A DNA stretch of 53,481 nucleotides. Origin: Cytophagales bacterium (GTDB taxonomy: Bacteria; Bacteroidota; Bacteroidia; Cytophagales; Cyclobacteriaceae). Location of the stretch: contig JAKSDO010000051.1 of the NCBI GenBank assembly GCA_022360055.1, forward strand, positions 1 to 53,481. Direction: 5' to 3'. The notes beneath the pieces were generated by a model, which was not told where the DNA came from, did not search any database, and was given only the letters and a program-made list of their open reading frames with translations. Below, in pieces: positions 44,062 to 53,287 of this stretch (the first letter of the stretch is position 1; each line of letters opens with the position of its first letter). The position numbers and the translations under genes were made by a program.

Positions 44062-45960
44062 TCAATACTTCCGGACATTAATCGCATTCGGCCCGGCCTC
44101 AATTTCCTGAAAAGGTCCCGCTACAATCTTTCCCTGAGTCCTGGTATTGCCAAAATAATCATAATCAATCTTAACGTCGGATCCATCCGGGTTTTTAAAA
44201 GGAAGATCGGAAACTTGTGTCCTGCCCAATCTGCCCGAATCAATAAGTCCGCAATTCCACTCAAGCATGGAATTTTCCAATTTTATGGTCAGAATCATTC
44301 CATCATCGGTCTCTTCCAGGCTAATTCCGGGATCGAAATTACGAATTGTGAGGGCATTGGATTCGATCTCACCGGGAACAGCGCCATTGTAAAAGACATT
44401 GCTATCCCAATACATTTTCTGAGCGGCTTTATCGTAACCTGCCAGCCCGGCAAGCTCGCTTTCAACATTCTTCCCGGTTTTCACAAACAGGTTATTGTAA
44501 AACCGGTTATCTCCTCCGAATATATTCCTGATGCCTTTTACTCCGGTTGAATGGGGAAAATGATATGGTGTAGACCGGTTGAGTATCTGGCGCAAAGAAA
44601 ATCTGCCGGCAAACAGGTTGTGTGCAAAGGCCCCTCCCTCCGACCAATCTCTGAGTGCAACATCCGACAAAAAGATGTTGTTATCCACCAGATAAGGGCC
44701 GTGGTTGACTTCTGAGAAGAGGTCGTCGGTCGTATTGTCGTGAAGTAAATTCCTACTTATTCGCGTTCCCTGTGCCATCCAATCGATCCATATTCCACGA
44801 CCTGTATGGTGAATATGATTCCCTGTAATGCGTACATCGATCGAAGCATGGATCTTTATTCCGGCAATTTCGGCTCCCGAGAACATGCGGTACTTCCAAA
44901 TATCGTAAATGTGATTGTTATATATCCGGCTAAATACCGCTCCCAGGCTTCCGACAATACCCGCCTGCTCACAATTTGATATGATATTATTGCGAACAAT
45001 ATGTCCGCCTGTATTTTCTTTGGACCATCCTGCTTCCAATGCCCTGAAAATTACCTCGTTATAATGAGTGGCCCCATCTTTGCACCTGTTTGCCGACCAT
45101 ACGTTCTGGCCCGTAGCCCGGTCTTTTCCAAGAGATATTCCGGCACACTTCGAATGACTGATGATGTTGTTTTCGATGATCCATCCCTTGCTCCAGTGCG
45201 TCCCGATCAGGGCAATTTGCTCCGCAGTAGGCGGCGCCCACTGTGTGGCAGCATTTCTCATGCGAAAACCGCGCACCGTGATATAATCGACCCCTGGCTT
45301 CGAAGGATAAAAACAACTTGGGCGCACATTTATTTCCACCTCTTCCCGGTTGGGATTATAATCTCTAAAATTTGCATAGATATAGGTATGATCCGCGTCC
45401 GATTCACAATACCAGGTAGAAAAAAAGTCCGGATCGACTTGTTCGGCCATCTCCTCATCAGGCTGCAAAACGCCCTGCAGGTTCCCGCTTTCCAACAAAG
45501 CAGAGCCATTCAGATAGACCTGGCCCGTATGATGGACCCGGCCTTTACCGTCAAACCAATCGCCGGCAATTTCATCCCTGTACGGGTTGTAATCCCCAAA
45601 AAATGAATTTGGCAAAGCAATTTTCCAGACGTTCTGACTGAATTTCTTCCATCCTTTTACAGGCTCCGAACCCCTGATCTCAACGATCTCTCCTTCGGCC
45701 GCCATAAAAATGATGCGCTTCGAGTCGGATGCTCCACCCTTTGGTGGAGACACCATTTCCCGGTAGATCCCCGCATGTACAATTATGATATCTCCTGCCT
45801 CTGCCTGCCGGGCAGCAAATGATATGGTTTTAAACGGTTCGGTTTGGGAACCGTTGCTATCGTCGCTCCCATCTGCGGCAACGTGGTATTCCCTTCCGAA
45901 GGCCAGTGAAATGGGAACGATGAATAGAACCAGAACGATCCCCTTAATCTTAGTCGTCAT
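44062..45960 (-). CDS. Exported right-handed parallel beta-helix protein
   Basis: 632 residues from ATG 45960 (an upstream ATG at 45984 adds eight residues); a signal peptide runs over KIKGIVLVLFIVPISLAFG. The mature N-terminus REYHVAADGSDDSNGSQTEP, then EAGDIIIVHAGIYREMV, is the DUF1565 / beta-helix start seen in polysaccharide lyases, GH141-like and similar enzymes. Coils of Asn-rich turns occur at ~255-455 (for example HIVRNNIISNCEQAGIVGSL and RITGNHIHHTGRGIWIDWMA). It probably acts on a polysaccharide; whether hydrolase or lyase cannot be told. It fits beside GH88, which would process unsaturated lyase products. Confidence 0.72.
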   Translation of the reverse strand: MTTKIKGIVLVLFIVPISLAFGREYHVAADGSDDSNGSQTEPFKTISFAARQAEAGDIIIVHAGIYREMVSPPKGGASDSKRIIFMAAEGEIVEIRGSEPVKGWKKFSQNVWKIALPNSFFGDYNPYRDEIAGDWFDGKGRVHHTGQVYLNGSALLESGNLQGVLQPDEEMAEQVDPDFFSTWYCESDADHTYIYANFRDYNPNREEVEINVRPSCFYPSKPGVDYITVRGFRMRNAATQWAPPTAEQIALIGTHWSKGWIIENNIISHSKCAGISLGKDRATGQNVWSANRCKDGATHYNEVIFRALEAGWSKENTGGHIVRNNIISNCEQAGIVGSLGAVFSRIYNNHIYDIWKYRMFSGAEIAGIKIHASIDVRITGNHIHHTGRGIWIDWMAQGTRISRNLLHDNTTDDLFSEVNHGPYLVDNNIFLSDVALRDWSEGGAFAHNLFAGRFSLRQILNRSTPYHFPHSTGVKGIRNIFGGDNRFYNNLFVKTGKNVESELAGLAGYDKAAQKMYWDSNVFYNGAVPGEIESNALTIRNFDPGISLEETDDGMILTIKLENSMLEWNCGLIDSGRLGRTQVSDLPFKNPDGSDVKIDYDYFGNTRTQGKIVAGPFQEIEAGPNAINVRKY

Positions 45961-46075
45961 GTGTGTCGTTTTAAAAAATGTCACCGCATCCGAAATGGTG
46001 CAATTTCGGAAAAATAAGCAATAAACTAAACATACGAATTATTGATTTTATAATCCAGTCAAACCAGCGGTCAAA

Positions 46076-46106
46076 AAAAGGGGCCCGATACTTTCAAACC
46101 CCTTTT
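46076..46106 (-). terminator. Terminator of the Tat-exported oxidoreductase gene (46123)
   Basis: AAAAGGGG (46076-46083) and CCCCTTTT (46099-46106) pair. Read on the minus strand the stem is followed by a run of seven T. It starts 17 bases after the stop of the gene ending at 46123. Confidence 0.8.
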
Positions 46107-46122
46107 CGACAATGTCGACTGA

Positions 46123-47466
46123 TTATAATTTCGGTTCCCAGCCGGGTTCATATGTCCTTCGCCACAGCTTCATGGCCTCCCGGTCAAATATTCTGCCCGT
46201 AGTTTCATCGACATCAAAATTCTTTCCGATTCTTGATGAAATATTCGCATAATGGGTAAGCAACTGACTGACAACACCTTGCTCTATTGGAGAGTTTAGC
46301 TTCTCCTTACCGCGAATCGTTTCAAAGAAATTCATCGCATGCTTTGTCGTCATATCGCCGCCGCCGCCCAGAGCAGTTCCCGCCTCGTTACCTTTCGATT
46401 TACTGTCTCGAACGAGTTTCCCTTTGATATCATACAATCTATAACCGCTCCGGTTTACAAACACCGACCCCTCGCTTCCGTAGATGATGGTGCCCCTGCC
46501 TCCGCCAAAGGTGTCGTATTTGTTCCTGCTTTGTCCTTCCCATTTTATTATACGATTATCGGCAAACCGGAAGGTGGCTTCCATTGTATCGTACATGCTC
46601 CATCCGTCATTTACGTAATGGAATTTTCCCGAAAACACATCAACATGCAGCGGATAATCCACATCCAGAGCCCATCGAGCTATGTCCAACTCATGTGTTG
46701 CGTTGTTTCCCATTTCGGCGGTGCCAAAATCCCAGCCATACCAGTGCCAGTTATAATCCCAGGTATCATGCTCATAGTCTTTTCTCGGCGACGGCCCCTG
46801 GAACAGGTCCCAATCCAATCCCTCAGGCGGAGCTTGTTTTTCAGGCACCGGCACTTCCCCCCTGCCGTTGGTATAAAAGGCCACTGCTTTGTAAGCTTTT
46901 CCAATGACGCCGTTATGGATGTCCTTAATAATTTCGATGGACTCGGGGGCAGATCTTTGCTGGTTGCCCATCTGAACAACCTTATTGTACTTTTTCATAA
47001 AACCAATCACCAGATCTCCTTCATGAGGATTATGTGTACACGGCTTTTCCAGATAAACATGTTTTCCGGCTTCCATGGCCATGCATGCGCCGGGCGTATG
47101 CCAATGGTCCGGGGTGGCATTGAAGATTGCATCCACATTGTCATCTTCCAGCACCTTTCGGATATCATTCTCAAGCATGGGTTTGTTTTTGATAACTTTT
47201 GCAAAGCGGGCAGCAGCTTTTTCACGCTGGCTTTTCATTACATCACATAAATAAAGAAGCTCGACATTGCTTTCTTTTCTGGCTATCGGATCGATGTAAG
47301 CTCCAAGCCTTCGTCCCAGGCCCATAATGGCTACATTAATCTTGTCGTTTGCTCCGATGATCTTTGAATAGCTTTTTGCCGATGCCGACAATGCGGCGCC
47401 CCCCATGGTAACTCCAGTGGCTCCGGCGAGTGTCTTCTTTAAAAAATTTCTCCTGTTCGAACTCAT
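46123..47466 (-). CDS. Gfo/Idh/MocA oxidoreductase with Tat signal
   Basis: 447 residues from ATG 47466. The twin-arginine signal MSSNRRNFLKKTLAGATGVT is followed by ALSASAKS. The Rossmann fold INVAIMGLGRRL, the ATPDHWHTPGACMAMEAGKH segment and the catalytic Lys in VYLEKPCTHNP are present, as is the C-terminal domain with WGQSRNKYDTFGG-like loops. It is exported folded to the periplasm with its cofactor, a pattern common in Bacteroidota glycan clusters. A related paralogue is at 48545-50053. A LacI-type palindrome lies 145 bp upstream. Confidence 0.9.
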   Translation of the reverse strand: MSSNRRNFLKKTLAGATGVTMGGAALSASAKSYSKIIGANDKINVAIMGLGRRLGAYIDPIARKESNVELLYLCDVMKSQREKAAARFAKVIKNKPMLENDIRKVLEDDNVDAIFNATPDHWHTPGACMAMEAGKHVYLEKPCTHNPHEGDLVIGFMKKYNKVVQMGNQQRSAPESIEIIKDIHNGVIGKAYKAVAFYTNGRGEVPVPEKQAPPEGLDWDLFQGPSPRKDYEHDTWDYNWHWYGWDFGTAEMGNNATHELDIARWALDVDYPLHVDVFSGKFHYVNDGWSMYDTMEATFRFADNRIIKWEGQSRNKYDTFGGGRGTIIYGSEGSVFVNRSGYRLYDIKGKLVRDSKSKGNEAGTALGGGGDMTTKHAMNFFETIRGKEKLNSPIEQGVVSQLLTHYANISSRIGKNFDVDETTGRIFDREAMKLWRRTYEPGWEPKL

Positions 47467-47844
47467 ACTTATAGTTTTATAGTGGTTTCCATTTTTCCAA
47501 ATGATAAATAAAAATAGCAATCATCCGCCAAATGTTCATACCTTATGTATGGATTATATTTATTCTCGAGGTCAATATAGAACAAATCCGGGTATTAGAA
47601 AAAGAATTTCTGCAAACGTTTGCATATACAGTCGACCGCAAGCTCCTTGCACATGATCATACGTCGGCCTACTCCCCGTCAACCTTGACGAAAACCGGGT
47701 GTTCGTTCCGCCCTCCCGGGCCGGACAATTCATGCTTGACTTGACGCGCGTTCCCTTTAGCGGATTGCCCGGATTTTTGTTCGTAGTCGGCAGTTAGACT
47801 TCGGACCCGTGACAAATAGCCGGCAAAAAGCGGGTGCGCAATGA
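47467..47844. other. Intergenic region with an operator-like palindrome
   Basis: About 378 bp between the oxidoreductase start and the end of the GNAT gene. It holds the 14-bp palindrome at 47611-47624. A plus-strand frame (47532-47744) looks spurious. GC-rich segments near 47690-47740 have no clear structure. Confidence 0.4.
47611..47624. promoter_or_regulatory. LacI/CcpA-type operator palindrome
   Basis: TGCAAACGTTTGCA is a perfect 14-bp palindrome with a central CG and fits the cre/LacI-family pattern TGNAANCGNTNNCA. It lies 145 bp upstream of the Tat oxidoreductase start (47466). No LacI-family gene is in the window, so a distant regulator would be involved. Confidence 0.5.
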
Positions 47845-48387
47845 TCAGTAATCCCTCGGGTCATCCTCGACGATGGCGTAGTGGTAATTGTCTTTCCATT
47901 CTCCGCGAATCGGCAGGATCTTTCTCCGCAGGCCTTCCCGCAACATTCCGCTTTTTTCCAGCACGCGAATCGACGGCACATTATCAATCGCCACTCCAGC
48001 CTCCACCCTGTGCAGATTAAACTGTTCAAATCCTGCTTTTATCAATCCTTTTGAGACTTCAGTAGCATATCCTTTTCCCCAATATTTGGGAAGCAGTTTG
48101 TAATAGATTTCTCCCAGCCTGAATCTGTCAGCAGACAGGGTCATTCCGGCTACGCCAAGAAATAAGCCGGTCTCCTTGCCGATAATCTTCCACATATACA
48201 GTTTTTGCACTTCGGCCCTTTGGCTTTCGATGACCGGCCGAATAATTTCCCGGGTCTCTTCTTCATCTTTGGGCAATCCGAGGGTATTGTATTCATCCAC
48301 TTCAGCGATGGAGTGCAAATGATGAATATCCGGTAAGTCATCCCAACCGATCTCGATAAGATCCAGTCGTACGGTCGCAATTTTCAT
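47845..48387 (-). CDS. GNAT-family N-acetyltransferase (RimJ/RimL-like)
   Basis: 180 residues from ATG 48387 (MKIATVRLDLIEIGWDDLPD); the open frame reaches 48522 but the extension has no matching features. Acetyl-CoA binding motif: YYKLLPKYWGKGYATEVSKG (motif A, with Q/RxxGxG/A-like KYWGKGYA). The downstream LHRVEAGVAIDNVPSIRVLE and KSGMLREGLRRKIL are typical of RimJ/RimL acetyltransferases that act on N-termini or small amines. Substrate unknown. It is downstream of the second Tat oxidoreductase gene but a terminator separates them. Confidence 0.9.
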   Translation of the reverse strand: MKIATVRLDLIEIGWDDLPDIHHLHSIAEVDEYNTLGLPKDEEETREIIRPVIESQRAEVQKLYMWKIIGKETGLFLGVAGMTLSADRFRLGEIYYKLLPKYWGKGYATEVSKGLIKAGFEQFNLHRVEAGVAIDNVPSIRVLEKSGMLREGLRRKILPIRGEWKDNYHYAIVEDDPRDY

Positions 48388-48480
48388 AACTACATCAAAA
48401 CGGATTATTTGACAATTCTCGACTTCGTTTAAACAAGTTAATGAAAACAACTCGTATTTTACACGGATTGATGTTAATAA

Positions 48481-48509
48481 AAAAGCACAAGCGAGGCGCT
48501 TGTGCTTTT
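48481..48509 (-). terminator. Rho-independent terminator of the 48545 oxidoreductase
   Basis: AAAAGCACAAGCG (48481-48493) and CGCTTGTGCTTTT (48497-48509) form a perfect 13-bp stem with a 3-nt loop, followed by T on the minus strand. It is 36 bases after the stop at 48545 and isolates the GNAT gene. Confidence 0.85.
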
Positions 48510-48544
48510 CAACTCCGAACATCCATATATTCTAATAAATCGGG

Positions 48545-50053
48545 CTAAACCTCCAGCTCCCAGCCAGGCCGGGGTTTGCGCCTGATCAATCCCTTGGCAT
48601 ATTCGTAAGCATCGATTTCTTCATATTCTTTTTTGAACCTCGGGTTGCCATTCGCATCGTTGATCTTAATTGTCTTTGCCACGCGAATCTTATCTCCCGG
48701 ATGTACATTGGTAAATTTCATATTTTCGCCATCCCACTTCAGAACACGGTTCAGCCCTGCAAGCCGGGAGGCCACCGTACCCATTACAACAACCTCATTA
48801 AACGGACCGGCATACTCAAAATGCGATTTTGTCTTCACCCGTTTTTCAGGGCTTTCCTTGCAGGCTCTTAGCCAGTCTTTCTCATGCCCGTCAATCCCGC
48901 CTTCTACAAGCCGTTCTTTAACTTGAGGCTTGTAATTTTCGAATTTATCCCGCGGCAGGAAGACCGGATTGCGCGCATAGCACCCACAAACAATTTTTCC
49001 TTTTGTTCCGACGAACATCACACCTCCGTCGTTGTTGCCCATTTGTTCTCCGTCCTTCATTTCATCGGGTCGTTCGGGCATCATGCCCCCGTCGTACCAG
49101 GTCAACTTCACGGGCGGCATTTTTACATTTCTATGCGGATCCCGCTCTGGAAAATAAAATGAAATCTTTTCCGACATAGGCGGTGAGTCCATGGTCCACA
49201 TGGATGAGCTGGCTTCAATGGCCTCCGGATATTTCAATCGCAAAGATCTCATGGCAATGTCCAGAATGTGGCAGGCCATATCTCCCAATGCCCCTGTTCC
49301 GAAATCCCATCGACCTCTCCAGTTCCACGGGTGGTACGCAGGGTGGTACGGGCGCTCGGGCGCCGGGCCGAGCCACAGGTCCCACTTCATCCCTTTTGGC
49401 ATCGGGTAATCGTCGGAATCTTCGGGAAAGTTCAAACATTGCGGCCATACGGGCCGGTTGGTCCAGGCGTGCACTTCGCGAACCTCACCTATATCTCCAT
49501 TCCAAATACTTTCACAAACCCGCGCAGTATCTTCATTGGAAGCGCCCTGGTTGCCCATTTGAGTGGCGACATTATATTTCCCGGCGGCCTTGGTAAGCAT
49601 TCGCGATTCATATACGGAGTGAGTCAGCGGCTTTTGAGTATACACATGCTTGCCCAGCTTCATGGCGTCAAGAGTAATGTTTGCGTGGGTATGATCCGGA
49701 GTGGCGATGATCACGGCATCGATCTGATCACCAATTTCCCTGAACATCTCGCGGTAATCCTGGTAAACATAGGGCTCGATTTTGTCCGGAAATTCTTTCT
49801 TAAAATTTTTGAGCCGGTTTTCAATAACTATTTTATCTACATCGCACAAAGCTACCAGATTTTCATCCGCGCACTTACGAAGGTTATTAAATCCCATGTG
49901 CAAACCAATGAGCGCTATATTCAATTTCCCTTCGGGAAATACCTTTTTTTCTGCGCACCCGGCTGTCATGATCGAAGGGACGGCCGTCGCAGAAGCCAGA
50001 ATAGCTGCTGACTTTACAAAATCTCGACGAGGCATTTTATTTTCGGCATTCAT
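48545..50053 (-). CDS. Gfo/Idh/MocA oxidoreductase with Tat lipoprotein signal
   Basis: 502 residues. The Tat signal MNAENKMPRRDFVKSAAILA continues to a lipobox at MTAGC (Cys33). The Rossmann start LNIALIGLHMGF, then IATPDHTHANITLDAMKLGK and the Lys in HVYTQKPLTHSVYESR match the family; the WRGRWDFGTGALGDMACHIL block is strongly conserved in exported members. It is predicted on the periplasmic side, lipid-anchored. Repeat copy D lies 137 bp upstream. The start is at ATG 50053 (MNAENK); no other in-frame start fits better. Confidence 0.9.
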   Translation of the reverse strand: MNAENKMPRRDFVKSAAILASATAVPSIMTAGCAEKKVFPEGKLNIALIGLHMGFNNLRKCADENLVALCDVDKIVIENRLKNFKKEFPDKIEPYVYQDYREMFREIGDQIDAVIIATPDHTHANITLDAMKLGKHVYTQKPLTHSVYESRMLTKAAGKYNVATQMGNQGASNEDTARVCESIWNGDIGEVREVHAWTNRPVWPQCLNFPEDSDDYPMPKGMKWDLWLGPAPERPYHPAYHPWNWRGRWDFGTGALGDMACHILDIAMRSLRLKYPEAIEASSSMWTMDSPPMSEKISFYFPERDPHRNVKMPPVKLTWYDGGMMPERPDEMKDGEQMGNNDGGVMFVGTKGKIVCGCYARNPVFLPRDKFENYKPQVKERLVEGGIDGHEKDWLRACKESPEKRVKTKSHFEYAGPFNEVVVMGTVASRLAGLNRVLKWDGENMKFTNVHPGDKIRVAKTIKINDANGNPRFKKEYEEIDAYEYAKGLIRRKPRPGWELEV

Positions 50054-50476
50054 GTTGTTTAAATATTTACCTTTTAATAAAAACGAATTAAAAAATTGGC
50101 TCTAATATAGGTACTGATTTTTCATAAATTGTACTACAATGCAAACCTTTTTTCGTTACCTCAACGCGCATTATGTAATTGTCTGCCATTTCATCCGTGT
50201 ATATTTTTTTAGATTGCTGACGCACAGAGAAATATAATCAAGCTCGTGTGTGTCCTGAATTTGCTCCGGTCCTACCGGTTTCATCACACAAAAGCAAATG
50301 TCGATCGGAGGAGCGGCCTCCATGTATTCTCGTAAAAAATAAGGATCCAGGTCACGATAACTGCAAAGAAACCGGAACAGGAGTTTACACTTCGCTTATT
50401 GTTCCGCTGCAACTTGTCGCAGCAGCTTTTTTCTTAGAACTTAAATTCTTAGTCCCAACCGGGATTTTGGATTGAT
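50054..50476. other. Intergenic region between oxidoreductase and fucosidase genes
   Basis: About 423 bp. It holds repeat copy D (50190-50280), and a GCTGC...GCAGC hairpin near 50408-50425 followed by T on the plus strand that may end fucosidase-side transcription only weakly. No ORF is convincing. Confidence 0.4.
50190..50280 (-). repeat. Dispersed 91-nt element, copy D
   Basis: On the minus strand it runs from AACCGGTAGGACCGG to ACACGGATGAA. It is the closest to copy A (8 differences). Its ATG opens an eight-codon frame only; the next real gene (48545-50053) begins 137 bp further on. So this copy is present without directly providing the gene's start codon. Confidence 0.9.
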
Positions 50477-51856
50477 TTATCGTTTAACCGGTGACATTTC
50501 AACGACATGATCAAATCTTAATTCGATTACACGAACAGGACCTGTAGATCCTACCGTTGATAAATCAAAGACCAACGTACTATTTTCTTCTTTGAACAGC
50601 ACTTCTTCCTTTGTATCAAAAACTTTAGCTGATTTCAATGTCTGTGAGACTTTCGGTAAAATTAACTCAGTTGTCTTTGGATCGGTAATAAACAACCAGG
50701 CTTTTTTCCCTTTCCTGGTACTTACTCCCTGCTTAAAAGGGTAAAATGGTCCGCCGCGGGTACCGTAAATCGCTTCTTCGTGCTCCCTGAGCCATATTCC
50801 CAGTTCATCCATCAATGCAATTTGTTCCGGTTCAAAGCTTCCGTCAGGACGAGGTCCAAGGTTGATCATGTAGTTTCCATTATGACCGATAACGTTTACC
50901 AAATCCAAAATAAGCTCATCATCGGTTAATAAAACCGGATCGCGATTATACGACCATTGCGTCTTATCGATGGTCACCCAGGCCTGCCACGGATGATCAA
51001 GCCATGAGATTACATCATTGCCATGGTTAACAACGCGTTCACGCTCCTGATAATCGCCACAGTATTTGGCTCCGTCCATCTCTGATTGATTGCCTTGCCC
51101 GGCACTCCTACGGCCTATATCAATCCTGGAACTTAGCAAAATATTTGGCTTCACCTCATGAAATCGCCTGTACAATCTTGAGCCCACCTCATGGGTATAC
51201 GTGGAATCCCATTCGCCATCAAACTGTAAGAATTGTACATCATATTTCTCAATCAATTCTATGACCTGGTTTTCCATGAATTTAAAATATCGCTCTAAGT
51301 TTGGGCTATCGGCTTGCGCTTTGATTAGTGGCCCGGGGCCTCCGTACTGGTAGGGAGCCCAATCCGGGTGATACCAATCCAAATTGGAATAATAGCTGCC
51401 AAACATGATGTTATGCTTTTTACACGCTGTGGCAAGTTGATCCATAACATCTACCTTTAGTTTGGCATTTTCCATATCATATTCCGTATAATCTGAAAAC
51501 CAGAGGCAAAAACCGTCATGATGCTTTCCTGTGGGCGCCATATATTTCACGCCCCATCGCTTCATAAGCTTTGCCCATTCTTCCGCATCGAATTTAGTGG
51601 GATCGAATTCTTTGTAATAATTATCATAGGTCTCCTTCTTAATCTTTGCATGCCTGGACCAACTGATTTCTTCACCGCCCAGAGATGACGGTCCCCAGTG
51701 CACACTGAGCCCTACTCGAAGATCCATCCATTTTTCCTGAGTTTTTGCCGGCGCCTTCAGATCCGGGTTCAAATCCCCTCCCCCACTTAATTGAGCACGG
51801 GTAATGCCAATTCCCCCCGCAAGGAATGTAACAATCAAAAAGATACTTTTTTTCAT
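50477..51856 (-). CDS. Alpha-L-fucosidase (GH29)
   Basis: 459 residues from ATG 51856 with a signal peptide MKKSIFLIVTFLAGGIGITR. The GH29 TIM barrel shows RVGLSVHWGPSSLGGEE, WGVKYMAPTGKHHDGFCLWF (~101-120) and VQFLQFDGEWDSTY with the probable nucleophile Asp213. It removes alpha-linked L-fucose from glycans. The general acid is variable in this family and I cannot place it. The upstream in-frame ATG at 51946 would precede the signal and is unlikely. Divergent from the AraC gene across 464 bp. Confidence 0.93.
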   Translation of the reverse strand: MKKSIFLIVTFLAGGIGITRAQLSGGGDLNPDLKAPAKTQEKWMDLRVGLSVHWGPSSLGGEEISWSRHAKIKKETYDNYYKEFDPTKFDAEEWAKLMKRWGVKYMAPTGKHHDGFCLWFSDYTEYDMENAKLKVDVMDQLATACKKHNIMFGSYYSNLDWYHPDWAPYQYGGPGPLIKAQADSPNLERYFKFMENQVIELIEKYDVQFLQFDGEWDSTYTHEVGSRLYRRFHEVKPNILLSSRIDIGRRSAGQGNQSEMDGAKYCGDYQERERVVNHGNDVISWLDHPWQAWVTIDKTQWSYNRDPVLLTDDELILDLVNVIGHNGNYMINLGPRPDGSFEPEQIALMDELGIWLREHEEAIYGTRGGPFYPFKQGVSTRKGKKAWLFITDPKTTELILPKVSQTLKSAKVFDTKEEVLFKEENSTLVFDLSTVGSTGPVRVIELRFDHVVEMSPVKR

Positions 51857-52320
51857 TTGTATAATATTAGTAAAGAAACTGACCTGTTTTCTGGCTCGAT
51901 ACCGGGAAAGCATAAAAAAATCATCTAAAATGAGGTTCCCCTGCACGAAAAGTTACCAGGAAAGCTTGTACATGGAGTATTACAACTTAACCACAGGATA
52001 ATTTTATATATCACAAATATCTTTCTTCCGCAGATCACAGATTGAGTTGTTCCATGCGCCATCCTCGAAAGCAAAAATACGTCCCGGTCCCTCATTGAGA
52101 TTGACGTCCGAAATCACCGGCAGGAACAACAAAATACCGTTCCTTTCTTAAACCGGCTTTTGCCAAAATCCCGGTTGAATTCACCAATCAAAGTTAGAGA
52201 ACAACCATCATATAAATTTGAATAATCCGTGTGTATTTTTGCACTATTGCGACATTCATAGATTTGCATAAACATCGAAACATTAAAAGTTTAAAAAATA
52301 TTATATAGATTTAGCAAAGA
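51857..52320. promoter_or_regulatory. Divergent promoter region of GH29 and AraC genes
   Basis: About 464 bp with no ORF I can support. TATTTTTG at 52234-52241 matches the -7 consensus TAnnTTTG and is 80 bases before the AraC ATG. The region becomes AT-rich toward 52320. No clear palindrome larger than 12 bp was found. Confidence 0.4.
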
Positions 52321-53181
52321 ATGAATAAAAAAGGCACAGATCATCTTATTAAGTTTGACCTAAAAAATGTTGCACTTTCTCGCTTCGTGGCCGATAGTGC
52401 ATATCCTTATATTATCAGTCCGTTTTCCAGGATATACCTGATTACGGAAGGTAAGGGCTGGCTGCTGTTCAACAATGAAAAAATAATACTTGAATCGGGA
52501 TATCTTTACCTTACCCCTAGTTTCACTCCATGCTCGTATTTCTTTGAACAATATTTGGAACACTACTACATCCATTTTAGCGCAAGGCTTTTAAATGGGC
52601 TGAATATCTACAACCACTATCAAACTGAAAATAAGGTAAAATGCCTCGACCTGGACAAACCGCTGTTTGACCGTTTGTTGCACCTGAACCCGGGGCTAAA
52701 ACTTCCGCACCTGAACCCGGACATTTACCAAACAAAAAAATGGCTAAACAAACCCAGTACATACAAAAGCTTATCCCAATGCATCGAAACCCGGGCGATT
52801 ATTGAACAACTGCTTTCCAGGTTTATTTGCGAACGGCAAAGAGGAGCTATGAATGAGATGGTACGCTATAACCTGAATCCCATCTTAAACTTTATCCAAA
52901 ACAATATAAAAGAGCAAATTCATATCGCTGCACTGGCACAAATGGCATGCTTATCGGCCGATCATTTTACCCGCATCTTTAAAAAAGTGGTTGGTATTCC
53001 TCCCGGCGAGTTTATGCTCTCCAAACGCATCGAAAAAGCTAAATTATTACTGCTTACTACGGACCTGCCTCAGAAAAGAATTTTTGAAGAATCCGGGTTC
53101 AGGAGCCTGGCATATTTTTCCAGGGCATTTAAGAAGTATACCTCCCTGAGTCCATCGGCTTACCGCAAGATGAGAGGATAA
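52321..53181 (+). CDS. AraC-family transcriptional regulator
   Basis: 286 residues. The N-terminal ~150 residues form a cupin-like sensor (SPFSRIYLITEGKGWLLFNN, TPCSYFFEQYLEHYYIHFSA). The C-terminal ~100 contain two HTH motifs: IHIAALAQMACLSADHFTRI with FKKVVGIPPGEFMLSKRIEK, and ESGFRSLAYFSRAFKKYTSL followed by PSAYRKMRG. It probably activates the divergent GH29 gene or the partial gene on the right in response to a sugar; this is by position only. Confidence 0.93.
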   Translation: MNKKGTDHLIKFDLKNVALSRFVADSAYPYIISPFSRIYLITEGKGWLLFNNEKIILESGYLYLTPSFTPCSYFFEQYLEHYYIHFSARLLNGLNIYNHYQTENKVKCLDLDKPLFDRLLHLNPGLKLPHLNPDIYQTKKWLNKPSTYKSLSQCIETRAIIEQLLSRFICERQRGAMNEMVRYNLNPILNFIQNNIKEQIHIAALAQMACLSADHFTRIFKKVVGIPPGEFMLSKRIEKAKLLLLTTDLPQKRIFEESGFRSLAYFSRAFKKYTSLSPSAYRKMRG

Positions 53182-53209
53182 ATTAATCCGGTAGAAAAGA
53201 CATATATCC

Positions 53210-53279
53210 GGGAAGTACCGGGTACTTCCCATGGATAACACGGAAAGGTTGGAAATCATCCAGAAGATGGTTCCCAACC
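53210..53279. terminator. Tandem hairpins between convergent genes
   Basis: GGGAAGTACC (53210-53219) pairs with GGTACTTCCC (53221-53230). A second imperfect hairpin has GGTTGG at 53247-53252 and CCAACC at 53274-53279. They lie between the AraC stop and the end of the right-hand partial gene. No long T tract, so the terminator call is by position. Confidence 0.45.
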
Positions 53280-53287
53280 GCGCACAG

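Noticed and set aside
46339-47250. 303-codon plus-strand ORF opposite the Tat oxidoreductase
   Set aside because: It is entirely antisense to a well-supported Gfo/Idh/MocA gene; the composition (many Ile, Pro, His, Arg) is a shadow of that gene.
49268-50011. 247-codon plus-strand ORF
   Set aside because: Antisense to the conserved oxidoreductase at 48545-50053; no domain or signal.
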